From Bacteroidetes bacterium GWA2_31_9b (GTDB lineage: Bacteria > Bacteroidota > Bacteroidia > Bacteroidales > UBA12077), in contig MENE01000157.1 in the NCBI GenBank assembly GCA_001769005.1, positions 23,555 through 30,559 on the forward strand: a stretch of 7,005 nucleotides of DNA, in the 5' to 3' direction. Below the pieces are notes generated by a model. It was given only the letters and a program-made list of their open reading frames with translations. It was not told the DNA's origin and searched no databases. Made by a program: the position numbers and the translations under genes. Positions 1 to 5,905 of this stretch are shown piece after piece (position 1 is the first letter of the stretch; every line of letters begins with the position of its first letter).

Positions 1-840
1 AAATAAAATTGATCTAAAATCAAATACATCGGTAGTATTAGCATCTTCAAACTCAAAGTGCGATGAATATTCATTATATTTTAATGAAACAATTCCAACA
101 CTTAAGCCTACATATAATTTATGAGCATAGTTTGCACCTAATGCAATAGTTACTTCACTTAAAGATCCTTCATTTTTTATTAGTTTTTGTTGATTTAAAT
201 TAAAACTATTTGTTGAATCAATATACCATTTTTCATCTGTTACCTGACTCCAGAATTCATTATTATCTGAATCATAATCTAAAAGGTATGTTTCATATAT
301 TAAATATTCATACATTCCATTATCTCCAATATATGAATCATCTTCTACATTTATGCTTCCAAAAGCATTCGCATTATCAACAAAATATTCCATTATTGAT
401 GAGTTGCTATTTCCCTGAAAAAATATATTTCTGTAAAAATTATTTGTTTTATTATATGTAGCTGCAACATTAAAGTTTATCCATCTTGTATCAGCATTTG
501 TTAAGTCGTAAGAAGCAACAAAACCTAAATTATTCATTGTCATTTTGTACTTATTGTCATTAAGTGTGTTTCCAATATAAGTAGATTCCGTATTATCTAA
601 TAACAAGCTTGGTGAAAACACCAGTTCAGAACTTTGAAAAACACCTACTCCTCCAGGATTAATAGAAAGTGAACCTAAATCACCACCAAGAGCACCAAAA
701 GCTCCACCCATACCAACAAAACGGGCAGTTCCCTTGTAGTTATTTTGTGAAAACAATAAGGAGTTATCTGTATAAACACTTTGAGAAAACAATTGAACTG
801 AAAGTATAATAAATACTACTAGTATTAGATTTTTTTTCAT
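1..840 (-). CDS. OmpP1/FadL-type outer-membrane protein, 3' end beyond the left edge
   Basis: An open frame of 280 codons runs from an ATG at 840 leftward off the window without a stop, so the C-terminus is missing. The protein starts with a Sec signal peptide (MKKN, a hydrophobic stretch to about residue 18, probable cleavage near LFS-QS). Residues 37-68 carry the Gly-rich hatch-like block GTARFVGMGGAFGALGGD followed by LGSLSINPGGVGVF. This is the hallmark of Bacteroidota proteins related to OmpP1/FadL/TodX transporters. The rest alternates polar and aromatic residues as expected of a beta-barrel, for example LGANYAHKLYVGLSVGI near residues 234-250. By family it should be an outer-membrane channel for hydrophobic compounds; the substrate cannot be told. 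It lies 72 bp downstream of the Tyr-rich lipoprotein gene on the same strand with no clear terminator between, so co-transcription is possible. Confidence 0.85.
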   Translation of the reverse strand, partial: MKKNLILVVFIILSVQLFSQSVYTDNSLLFSQNNYKGTARFVGMGGAFGALGGDLGSLSINPGGVGVFQSSELVFSPSLLLDNTESTYIGNTLNDNKYKMTMNNLGFVASYDLTNADTRWINFNVAATYNKTNNFYRNIFFQGNSNSSIMEYFVDNANAFGSINVEDDSYIGDNGMYEYLIYETYLLDYDSDNNEFWSQVTDEKWYIDSTNSFNLNQQKLIKNEGSLSEVTIALGANYAHKLYVGLSVGIVSLKYNEYSSHFEFEDANTTDVFDFRSILF

Positions 841-912
841 GAGATTCGGTTTTTATATAATATTAAAAAAATAGGAATTCATTATGAATAATTTTAAATA
901 ATCCAATTAATA
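841..912. other. short spacer between the lipoprotein and porin genes
   Basis: This is 72 bp of AT-rich DNA. It holds a 13-bp palindrome, ATTCAT-T-ATGAAT, at 877-889. No hairpin with a T-tract is present on the minus strand, so nothing here argues for termination between the two genes. No convincing -33/-7 promoter pair for the porin gene was found. Confidence 0.5.
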
Positions 913-2292
913 TTATCTTCTACCTCCACGATTTGTATTAGAAGATCCACTACTGCTACCTGAACTTTTTGAGCTTCCGGAATTTCCTGAGCTACCTGAA
1001 CTTCTTGAAGAACCAGAGTTTCCGGAACTTGATCGAGTAGGTGTACTTTTTACTGTACTTCCAGAGTTACCTGATGAACGGGTTGGGGAATATGAACTAC
1101 CTCCTGAACCTGATTTAGTAGTTGACCCCGATGTTCTGCTAACATTTTCAGTTCCTTCTCCAGATGTTTTTGCTGGACGAACATATCGTGAATTATTTGT
1201 TCTGTTCGAAGTATTATATGTTGAATTACCTTGTCTACTTGTTCCTGTTGCTGCCTGATTTGTAGAACTACTTTGTCTACTTGTTCTTGTTACAGCTTGA
1301 TTTGCAGAACTACCTTCAGTTGTAGTTCTTCTTCTTACTGTCTCAGTTTCAGAATTAGTTCTATCGTTAGCAACATTAGAATTAGCAACTCTTGTTGTTC
1401 TTTCATTGCTCAAATCAGTATTTCTATCTCTTGTTACATCTGATCTTCTGGATGTTGTTCCTCCTTGTTGATCTAATCCATCTTTTAATGTTCTAGTTCT
1501 GCTAATATCTTTACCTATATATGTTTCTGGTAATTGACGACTAGCTCTTTGTGAACGACCAATTCCTGTTGGGTTTGTTGTTGTTAAAGATCTTCTTCTA
1601 CTTGATGAAGATGATGAACTAACCCAATTATTGTTGTTATCATTGATTATATAATGTGGATAATAATATGGGTGATAATGATTATAATATGGATAGCCAT
1701 AATTATAATATGGACTGTTGTAATATCCATAGTATCCATAATAATCATTGTAACCATAATAACCGTAATATCTTGAATACCAAGGCGAATAGTAATTATA
1801 ATATCCAAAACTTGAAGTTATCCATCGTGGTTCAACCCAAACCTGATCTCCAACAATAATTACATTATAAAATGGATCATTTATATAGGCAGAAGCGTAC
1901 CAAAAGTCACTTGTTGATGTAATGAAATAATTGTTTGTACCATAATAAATGCTCTTTTTTGCTTCCATTCTTTTATCATAGGCATCATTATAATCTTCTA
2001 CAATTATGTCCTGATAAGGATTTCCACTTTCATCATCATTAATTACAACAGTAGTGTCAATGTTTTCTTTTGATTCATCATTCAATATTGTAGAAATTTT
2101 ATTATTAATTTCTTCATTTTCTGAATAGGAATCGGTTTTATTGTATTTTTGATTGTATGCAACATCATTACTCGATTTTATTTTATCTTTTGGAGAGTAA
2201 TATAAATCATCACTTGTTGAAGTGGTTTGTAATGATGAACATGAAACCAGAAACAACGATAAAACAGTAGTTATTTTTATAAATGTTTTCAT
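913..2292 (-). CDS. Tyr/Asn-rich lipoprotein with Ser/Gly/Arg-rich tail, function unknown
   Basis: A 459-residue protein. It begins with a lipoprotein signal peptide whose lipobox is L15-V16-S17-C18, followed by SSLQ, so it is predicted to be lipid-anchored in the envelope. Residues 20-120 are rich in Asp/Glu/Asn and contain DDLYYSP at 28-34. Residues 120-160 (WYASAYINDPFYN, VWVEPRW) look like a small folded unit. Residues 163-214 are about half tyrosine, with Asn, Gly, Pro and His. Seven serines then an Arg triplet follow (225-234), and the tail to the end is Ser/Thr/Gly/Asn/Arg-rich, almost without acidic residues, ending GGRR. A 14-residue imperfect repeat sits at 328-355 and SSGNSG recurs three times after residue 405. 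From memory, similar proteins occur beside OmpP1-type genes in Bacteroidota, sometimes mislabelled as vitellogenin-like; no function is known to me. The start is supported by the AGGAGG at 2299-2304 and by the lipobox position. Confidence 0.85.
   Translation of the reverse strand: MKTFIKITTVLSLFLVSCSSLQTTSTSDDLYYSPKDKIKSSNDVAYNQKYNKTDSYSENEEINNKISTILNDESKENIDTTVVINDDESGNPYQDIIVEDYNDAYDKRMEAKKSIYYGTNNYFITSTSDFWYASAYINDPFYNVIIVGDQVWVEPRWITSSFGYYNYYSPWYSRYYGYYGYNDYYGYYGYYNSPYYNYGYPYYNHYHPYYYPHYIINDNNNNWVSSSSSSSRRRSLTTTNPTGIGRSQRASRQLPETYIGKDISRTRTLKDGLDQQGGTTSRRSDVTRDRNTDLSNERTTRVANSNVANDRTNSETETVRRRTTTEGSSANQAVTRTSRQSSSTNQAATGTSRQGNSTYNTSNRTNNSRYVRPAKTSGEGTENVSRTSGSTTKSGSGGSSYSPTRSSGNSGSTVKSTPTRSSSGNSGSSRSSGSSGNSGSSKSSGSSSGSSNTNRGGRR
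1228..1311 (-). repeat. 42-bp imperfect tandem repeat inside the lipoprotein gene
   Basis: Two adjacent 42-bp units encode residues 328-341 (SSANQAVTRTSRQS) and 342-355 (SSTNQAATGTSRQG). Ten of the 14 residues are identical. The repeat keeps the reading frame and looks like a local duplication that has since diverged. Confidence 0.7.
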
Positions 2293-2298
2293 AATGAA

Positions 2299-2304
2299 CC
2301 TCCT
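2299..2304 (-). promoter_or_regulatory. consensus ribosome binding site AGGAGG of the lipoprotein gene
   Basis: Read on the minus strand the sequence is AGGAGGT-TCATT-ATG, with six bases between AGGAGG and the start codon. It fixes the start at 2292. Such a full Shine-Dalgarno sequence is uncommon in Bacteroidota, and none of the other genes in this window has one. Confidence 0.6.
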
Positions 2305-2333
2305 GTTTGGTTTTATATAATAAATTAATTTCG

Positions 2334-2341
2334 TTATTTTG
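2334..2341 (+). promoter_or_regulatory. possible -7 element for proS
   Basis: TTATTTTG matches seven of eight positions of TAnnTTTG. A TTG at 2307-2309 is 24 bases upstream, slightly longer than the usual -33 spacing. Transcription would start near 2348, about 48 bases before the proS ATG. It overlaps the divergent control region of the lipoprotein gene. Confidence 0.3.
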
Positions 2342-2347
2342 CAGCTC

Positions 2348-2355
2348 TAAATGTA
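2348..2355 (-). promoter_or_regulatory. possible -7 element for the lipoprotein gene
   Basis: On the minus strand this reads TACATTTA, seven of eight matches to the Bacteroidota -7 consensus TAnnTTTG. A TTTG lies 23 bases upstream of it on the same strand, near the upper limit of the usual -33/-7 spacing. It would give a leader of roughly 50 bases. Weak evidence. Confidence 0.25.
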
Positions 2356-2395
2356 ACTATTTTCAATAATAAAACTAGCAAATACTATACCAAAT

Positions 2396-3871
2396 ATGGC
2401 TAAGGAATTAACAAAAAGGTCTGATAATTATTCTCAATGGTACAACGATTTAGTAATTAAGGCTGATTTAGCCGAAAACTCTGCTGTAAGAGGATGCATG
2501 GTAATTAAGCCATATGGTTATGCAATATGGGAAAAAATTCAATCTACTTTAGATAAGATGTTTAAGGATACAGGGCATTCTAATGCCTATTTTCCCTTAT
2601 TTATTCCAAAATCATTTTTTTCAAAAGAAGCAAGCCATGTTGATGGATTTGCAAAAGAATGTGCTGTAGTAACTCATTATAGATTAAAACATGATCCTGT
2701 AACAAATAAAATTATTGTTGATCCTGATGCAAAATTAGAAGAGGAATTAATAGTAAGGCCTACTTCTGAAACTATAATCTGGAGTACATATAAAAACTGG
2801 ATTCAATCATATAGAGATTTGCCAATTTTGATTAACCAATGGGCTAATGTTGTACGATGGGAAATGCGTACTCGTTTATTTTTACGAACTGCAGAATTTT
2901 TATGGCAAGAAGGTCATACTGCTCACGCAACATATCAGGAAGCTTTAGAAGAAACTGAGCGAATGATGAATGTTTACGCTGATTTTGCTGAAAATTGGTT
3001 AGCAGTTCCTGTTATTAAAGGAGTTAAATCGGAAAACGAACGATTTGCAGGAGCTATTGAAACGTATGCAATTGAAGCACTAATGCAAGATGGAAAAGCA
3101 TTACAAGCAGGAACATCTCACTTTTTAGGACAAAATTTTGCTAAAGCTTTTGATGTTAAATTTACTGATAAGGAAGGAAAATTAGATTATGTATGGGCTA
3201 CATCATGGGGTGTTTCTACCCGTTTAATGGGAGCTCTGGTAATGGCTCACTCAGATGATAATGGATTAATATTACCTCCAAAACTTGCTCCTATTCATGT
3301 AGTAATTGTTCCTATATATAAAAGTAATGATCAACTTGAATTAATATCTGAAAAAGCTTTATCAATTAAAAAACTACTTGAGAAAAAAGGAATTTCTGTT
3401 AAGTATGATGATAGAGATACTTATAAACCAGGGTGGAAATTTGCCGAGTATGAGTTAAAAGGAATACCTGTTCGTATTGCAATTGGACCTAGAGATATTG
3501 AAAATAATACTATTGAAATTGCTCGTCGCGACACTCTTCAAAAAGAAGTTCATTCAATAGATAATATTGATGAATATATTGAAAAATTATTATCCGATAT
3601 TCAAACCAATATTTATCAAAAAGCATTAAATTTCAGAAATGAGAATACATTTAGTGTTGAAACTTATGAAGAGTTTAAACAAATATTAGATTCAAAAGGT
3701 GGATTTATAAAAGCTCATTGGGACGGTACACCTGAAACCGAAATAAAAATTAAAGAAGAAACTAAAGCAACAATACGATGTATTCCTTTAAATAATATTA
3801 AAGAAGAAGGTAAATGCATGATAACTGGAAAACCCTCGAAACAAAGAGTTATATTTGCTAGAGCTTATTAA
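2396..3871 (+). CDS. proS: prolyl-tRNA synthetase, archaeal/eukaryote-like short type
   Basis: A full-length 491-residue cytoplasmic class II aminoacyl-tRNA synthetase that charges tRNA-Pro with proline. Motif 1 lies around residues 32-70 (GCMVIKPYGYAIWEKI through AYFPLFIP). RPTSET is at 121-126. Motif 2 contains R154-W155-E156 and TAEFLWQEGHTAH at 165-177. TSHFLGQNFAKAF is at 240-252 and motif 3 is GVSTRLMGALVMAH at 272-285 with R276. The anticodon-binding domain starts near residue 298. The C-terminal domain contains IKEETKAT and ends KPSKQRVIFARAY. There is no editing (INS) insertion between motifs 2 and 3, so it is the short archaeal-like type that Bacteroidota carry. The zinc-binding cysteines of the archaeal enzymes are mostly absent: only C474 remains of the usual four, and the first pair is replaced in DGTPETE. 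From memory this loss is normal for the phylum. The next gene begins 23 bp later with no terminator between, suggesting one transcript. Confidence 0.97.
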   Translation: MAKELTKRSDNYSQWYNDLVIKADLAENSAVRGCMVIKPYGYAIWEKIQSTLDKMFKDTGHSNAYFPLFIPKSFFSKEASHVDGFAKECAVVTHYRLKHDPVTNKIIVDPDAKLEEELIVRPTSETIIWSTYKNWIQSYRDLPILINQWANVVRWEMRTRLFLRTAEFLWQEGHTAHATYQEALEETERMMNVYADFAENWLAVPVIKGVKSENERFAGAIETYAIEALMQDGKALQAGTSHFLGQNFAKAFDVKFTDKEGKLDYVWATSWGVSTRLMGALVMAHSDDNGLILPPKLAPIHVVIVPIYKSNDQLELISEKALSIKKLLEKKGISVKYDDRDTYKPGWKFAEYELKGIPVRIAIGPRDIENNTIEIARRDTLQKEVHSIDNIDEYIEKLLSDIQTNIYQKALNFRNENTFSVETYEEFKQILDSKGGFIKAHWDGTPETEIKIKEETKATIRCIPLNNIKEEGKCMITGKPSKQRVIFARAY

Positions 3872-3894
3872 TTAGGCAATTAAAAAATTTACTT

Positions 3895-4470
3895 ATGAAT
3901 GAAAAAGACACTAAAGAGCAAATACTTACAGCTCTTGAAATGAAATCAATAGTAAAACAAAAAGTGTACGATCAAACATTGGAAACTTTTACATTACTTA
4001 AAGAAATTTTAAAAGAAATTGTAAAAGAGTACAACTCACAATTACAAATTAAAGACAGCCGGATTCATTTAGCATACAAAGATCGAGGTCAATTTGAGTG
4101 TGAACTTAAAGTTGCCGGTGATCTACTTATTTTTAGTATGCACTCCAATATTTTTGAATTCGACAGAAATCATAATGTTTGGAAATTAAGTTATGTAAGT
4201 GAAAATAAAATGTTTAGTTATTGTGGAATTATAAATATTTATAATTTTCTGGCTGATTCATTTAAATACAGCAGAATGGAAGATCTCGGTTATTTAATTA
4301 CAAGAATATTTATCAATATTGAGAAACATTTCTTTGTTGAAGGGAAAAGACAAAATGAGTATCTATATAATAATTTTGGTAACACTTCTTTAAACAAAGA
4401 GATTCTTAAAGAAATTATTATGAATGCAGTACTCTATTCGCTTGATTTTGACTTACTTGTTCCTCCTTAA
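3895..4470 (+). CDS. conserved uncharacterised protein, probably cut short by an in-frame TAA
   Basis: This open frame gives 191 residues with no signal peptide or membrane segment, so it should be cytoplasmic. The N-terminus (1-55) is helical and Lys/Glu-rich. The middle is a mixed alpha/beta region with RIHLAYKDRGQFECELKVAGDLLIF (read in two parts, 56-80), HSNIFEFDRNHNVWK (83-97), FSYCGIINIYNFLADSFKYSR (107-127) and the block RIFINIEKHFFVEGKRQ (137-153). I recognise this pattern from memory as a family widespread in Bacteroidales with no known function, normally about 225-230 residues. The frame ends at TAA (4468-4470) directly after LLVPP, but the same frame continues for 36 sense codons. 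I infer that an ancestral Tyr codon became a stop. Either the gene makes a shortened protein, or it is decaying, or the base is a sequencing error. It lies 23 bp after proS and is likely co-transcribed with it. Confidence 0.75.
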   Translation: MNEKDTKEQILTALEMKSIVKQKVYDQTLETFTLLKEILKEIVKEYNSQLQIKDSRIHLAYKDRGQFECELKVAGDLLIFSMHSNIFEFDRNHNVWKLSYVSENKMFSYCGIINIYNFLADSFKYSRMEDLGYLITRIFINIEKHFFVEGKRQNEYLYNNFGNTSLNKEILKEIIMNAVLYSLDFDLLVPP

Positions 4471-4581
4471 GATGCTATAAAAATAGCTTCAGTAGCCCAA
4501 ATGAATGAAAAAATGGAATTCTCTAAGATGCAAACCGGTAAACGACTTGGATTTAAGTTTAATTCCGATGATGTAAGTTAG
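4471..4581 (+). pseudogene. in-frame continuation of the preceding gene beyond its TAA
   Basis: After the TAA at 4468-4470, the same frame reads DAIKIASVAQ, then MNEKMEFSKMQTGKRLGFKF and NSDDVS, and stops at TAG 4579-4581. The composition is protein-like, and it contains an internal ATG at 4501 that could only give a 26-residue peptide. The terminator hairpin begins 19 bases after this TAG, which is a normal distance for a gene end. From memory, full-length homologues have VPPYD at this point and end in a QTGKRLGxxFNxDD-like tail, so this is best read as the detached C-terminus (228 residues if rejoined). Confidence 0.7.
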
Positions 4582-4600
4582 TATATAAATATTTATTATC

Positions 4601-4629
4601 AAGCCTGAAGAGTAATTCAGGCTTTTTTT
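4601..4629 (+). terminator. strong intrinsic terminator of the proS transcript
   Basis: A perfect 9-bp stem, AAGCCTGAA at 4601-4609 and TTCAGGCTT at 4616-4624, closes a 6-base loop (GAGTAA). It runs into a tract of seven T at 4623-4629. It lies just after the downstream TAG at 4579-4581, so it ends the proS plus downstream-gene unit. Confidence 0.9.
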
Positions 4630-4692
4630 ATTCTTTTATGAAAACAATTTGCATCATTTTTTGTTTTAAATCGTCTATTGAATAAAATCATG

Positions 4693-4732
4693 TTGTTTGA
4701 AATCGTACACTATTTGTTTCAATATCGTACAG
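4693..4732 (+). repeat. pair of imperfect direct repeats, candidate activator binding sites
   Basis: Copy 1 (4693-4710) is TTGTTTGAAATCGTACAC and copy 2 (4714-4732) is TTGTTTCAATATCGTACAG. They differ at two bases plus one inserted T. Their starts are 21 bp apart, about two helical turns, so dimeric protein on one DNA face is plausible. The shared cores are TTGTTT and ATCGTACA. Confidence 0.6.
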
Positions 4733-4796
4733 ACAATTATTCAAAATAGTAGTTCGGGAAAATGTAACTCACTATAATTATGCGTTTTACATTGAA

Positions 4797-4811
4797 TGGC
4801 ATAAAACATGA
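4797..4811 (+). promoter_or_regulatory. possible sigma-54-type -24/-12 promoter
   Basis: TGGCATAAAACATGA matches the -24 half (TGGCA) of the sigma-54 consensus and the TG of the -12 half. The spacing is correct, but it ends in GA instead of the invariant GC. It would start transcription about 25 bases before the ATG at 4849, and the direct repeats lie 65-105 bp upstream, where enhancer-binding proteins usually bind. The -12 mismatch makes this tentative. Confidence 0.25.
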
Positions 4812-4848
4812 ATATAGGTAAAATAGTACTGATTAAAATTTTAAGGTT

Positions 4849-5157
4849 ATGGTAGTAGATTTAAAAGCAAACGAATTGGTTTTAAAAGCAGGCGACTCCA
4901 ATTTATGCGCCAACGAAACAACCATTGATGGTAAATTAATATTAACAAATCAACGTGTTTATTTTAAAACAAAAAACGAAAATTTTTCTCATTTTAATAT
5001 GGAAATATTGCCATCACAAATAAAAGAAATTATCTATTTTAATACTCTAAAAATCTTTCCAAATGGATTAAATATAATCTTAAAAGAAGGAACTGAGCTC
5101 AAATTTAAAATTGGAGATCGCAATTCATGGGGACAGGCATTAAATAGAATTTATTAA
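4849..5157 (+). CDS. small GRAM/PH-like domain protein
   Basis: A 102-residue protein without signal peptide or membrane segment. The pattern fits a single GRAM-like (PH-fold) domain: an initial strand with LKANELVLKAGDSNL (5-19), the characteristic turn and strand GKLILTNQRVYFK (28-40), then ILPSQIKEI (53-61), FNTLKIFPNGLNIILKEG (64-81) and a terminal helix with W94. In the family, LTNxRhYF followed by an I/V-rich strand set and a Trp-containing end is typical, and such domains bind lipids or proteins; the ligand here is unknown. It stands alone: a terminator lies before it and another after it, and a repeat-bearing region precedes it, so it should be an independently controlled single-gene unit. 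The domain call is from motif recognition only. Confidence 0.7.
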   Translation: MVVDLKANELVLKAGDSNLCANETTIDGKLILTNQRVYFKTKNENFSHFNMEILPSQIKEIIYFNTLKIFPNGLNIILKEGTELKFKIGDRNSWGQALNRIY

Positions 5158-5200
5158 AATTTGAGTTTCAATTTTAATCTAATAATTAAATTTAGATTCC

Positions 5201-5232
5201 AGATGAGTCAGTTCTTTGATTCATCTTTTTTT
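5201..5232 (+). terminator. intrinsic terminator of the GRAM-like gene
   Basis: A 10-bp stem forms between AGATGAGTCA (5201-5210) and TGATTCATCT (5217-5226) with one G-T pair and a 6-base loop. Seven T follow at 5226-5232. It lies 43 bases after the stop codon. Confidence 0.85.
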
Positions 5233-5257
5233 GTGTAAATTGGATTAAAAGATGTAC

Positions 5258-5265
5258 TAATTTTA
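5258..5265 (+). promoter_or_regulatory. possible -7 element for the flavodoxin gene
   Basis: TAATTTTA matches seven of eight positions of TAnnTTTG. A TTTG at 5230-5233 is about 24 bases upstream but falls in the T-tract of the preceding terminator. The implied leader is about 45 bases and would include the inverted repeat at 5277-5301. Confidence 0.25.
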
Positions 5266-5276
5266 AACAACTAGTT

Positions 5277-5301
5277 TTATTAATTGTTACATAATTAATA
5301 A
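5277..5301. repeat. perfect 9-bp inverted repeat just before the flavodoxin start
   Basis: TTATTAATT (5277-5285) and AATTAATAA (5293-5301) are exact reverse complements separated by GTTACAT. The repeat ends 13 bases before the ATG. It could be an operator for a dimeric repressor or a weak leader hairpin. All arm bases are A or T, so chance is a real alternative. Confidence 0.4.
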
Positions 5302-5314
5302 TTAAAAAACAACA

Positions 5315-5821
5315 ATGAAACCAATTGGAATTTTTTACGGATCTACAACAGGAAAAACTGAAGAAATAGCGAAGAAAATTAAAAATCAATTCTCAGATAC
5401 CCAAATAGATATTTACAACGTTCGATTTGCAATAGTAAATGACTTAGAAAAATATGATAATATTATTCTAGGTACATCAACCTGGGGTAAAGCTGAACTT
5501 CAGGAAGATTTTAAAAAATTTTTACCAATTCTTCAGAAAGCAGATTTACGTGGAAAAAAAATAGCAATTTTTGGCGTTGGAGATTCAGCCAAATATCCTG
5601 TTTCATTTGCAGATTCAATAGGAATTATTTTTGATGTATTAGATGGTAAAGGTGCTATATTCGTTGGTGAATTTTCAGTTAAAGGATATCAATTTCAATC
5701 GTCATTATCAATTTTTGGAGAAAACTTTGCAGGATTACCCATTGACGAAGACTCAGAATGCGAACTAAATAAAGAAAGAATTGCAATGTGGACTGATTTA
5801 CTCAAACAATGTTTAAATTAA
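5315..5821 (+). CDS. fldA: flavodoxin, long-chain, FMN electron carrier
   Basis: A 168-residue cytoplasmic flavodoxin, the usual length of long-chain members. The phosphate-binding loop is GSTTGKTEEIA from residue 9, with the T/S-x-T-G-x-T pattern at S10-T15. The 50s loop STSTWGKAELQEDF-like segment (GTSTWGKAELQEDF, 53-66) carries W57, and the 90s loop GVGDSAKYPVSFAD (87-100) carries Y94; both aromatics are placed to stack on the FMN ring. The long-chain insertion (about 118-140) shows the GYxFxxS pattern followed by F..NFAGLPIDED. The protein shuttles low-potential electrons and commonly replaces ferredoxin when iron is short. The ATG at 5315 places the first beta-strand at residues 3-7 as expected. 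It follows a terminator, so it has its own promoter, and it precedes a second flavodoxin-fold gene by 84 bp. Confidence 0.95.
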   Translation: MKPIGIFYGSTTGKTEEIAKKIKNQFSDTQIDIYNVRFAIVNDLEKYDNIILGTSTWGKAELQEDFKKFLPILQKADLRGKKIAIFGVGDSAKYPVSFADSIGIIFDVLDGKGAIFVGEFSVKGYQFQSSLSIFGENFAGLPIDEDSECELNKERIAMWTDLLKQCLN

Positions 5822-5875
5822 TATCAACGTTCATTACTTTCAAATAAAAAAATCATTTCAATCTTATTATTTTAT

Positions 5876-5883
5876 TAATTTTG
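5876..5883 (+). promoter_or_regulatory. consensus -7 element before the HemG-like gene
   Basis: TAATTTTG is an exact match to TAnnTTTG. No TTG is present at the right distance upstream; only TTTC at 5856-5859. The element overlaps an 8-bp inverted repeat, ATTTTGAT (5878-5885) with ATCAAAAT (5900-5907), that reaches into the start codon. Transcription would begin near 5890, leaving a very short leader. It suggests this gene can be transcribed apart from the flavodoxin gene. Confidence 0.4.
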
Positions 5884-5905
5884 ATGAATATTTATATTTA
5901 TCAAA

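Larger units (their letters stand above)
4630..4848. other. 219-bp intergenic region upstream of the GRAM-like gene
   Basis: Non-coding in all frames apart from trivial short frames. From left to right it holds two direct repeats (4693-4732), a 7-bp inverted repeat AATGTAA/TTACATT at 4761-4767 and 4787-4793 with a 19-base spacer, and a TGGCA-type element at 4797. It is the longest non-coding stretch here and the only one with clear repeated sequence. It probably controls the GRAM-like gene. Confidence 0.55.

Noticed and set aside
210..461. Plus-strand frame of 83 codons.
   Set aside because: It lies wholly inside the minus-strand porin gene, which has clear family motifs; the translation is low-complexity with no recognisable domain.
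877..889. Palindrome ATTCAT-T-ATGAAT as an operator of the porin gene.
   Set aside because: Short, AT-rich and without a matching promoter nearby; not distinguishable from chance.
920..1110. Repeated short motifs suggesting a CRISPR or satellite array.
   Set aside because: The repeats are irregular, codon-phased and encode SSGNSG-like units; there are no spacers of even length.
1231..1859. Plus-strand frames at 1231-1443 and 1656-1859.
   Set aside because: They are antisense shadows of the repetitive Ser/Thr/Arg and Tyr/Asn parts of the lipoprotein gene; their odd composition (Ser/Cys, Asn/Met/His) follows from that.
4468..4470. Reassignment of TAA to an amino acid in this organism.
   Set aside because: proS, the lipoprotein, GRAM-like and both flavodoxin genes all end in TAA at the expected family lengths, so TAA is a normal stop here.
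4638..4685. A 15-codon frame starting MKTICII after the proS-unit terminator.
   Set aside because: Too short, no start signal and no similarity that I recognise.
5192..5389. Minus-strand frame of 65 codons across the terminator and flavodoxin start.
   Set aside because: It overlaps a terminator and a certain flavodoxin gene, and shows no motif or start signal.
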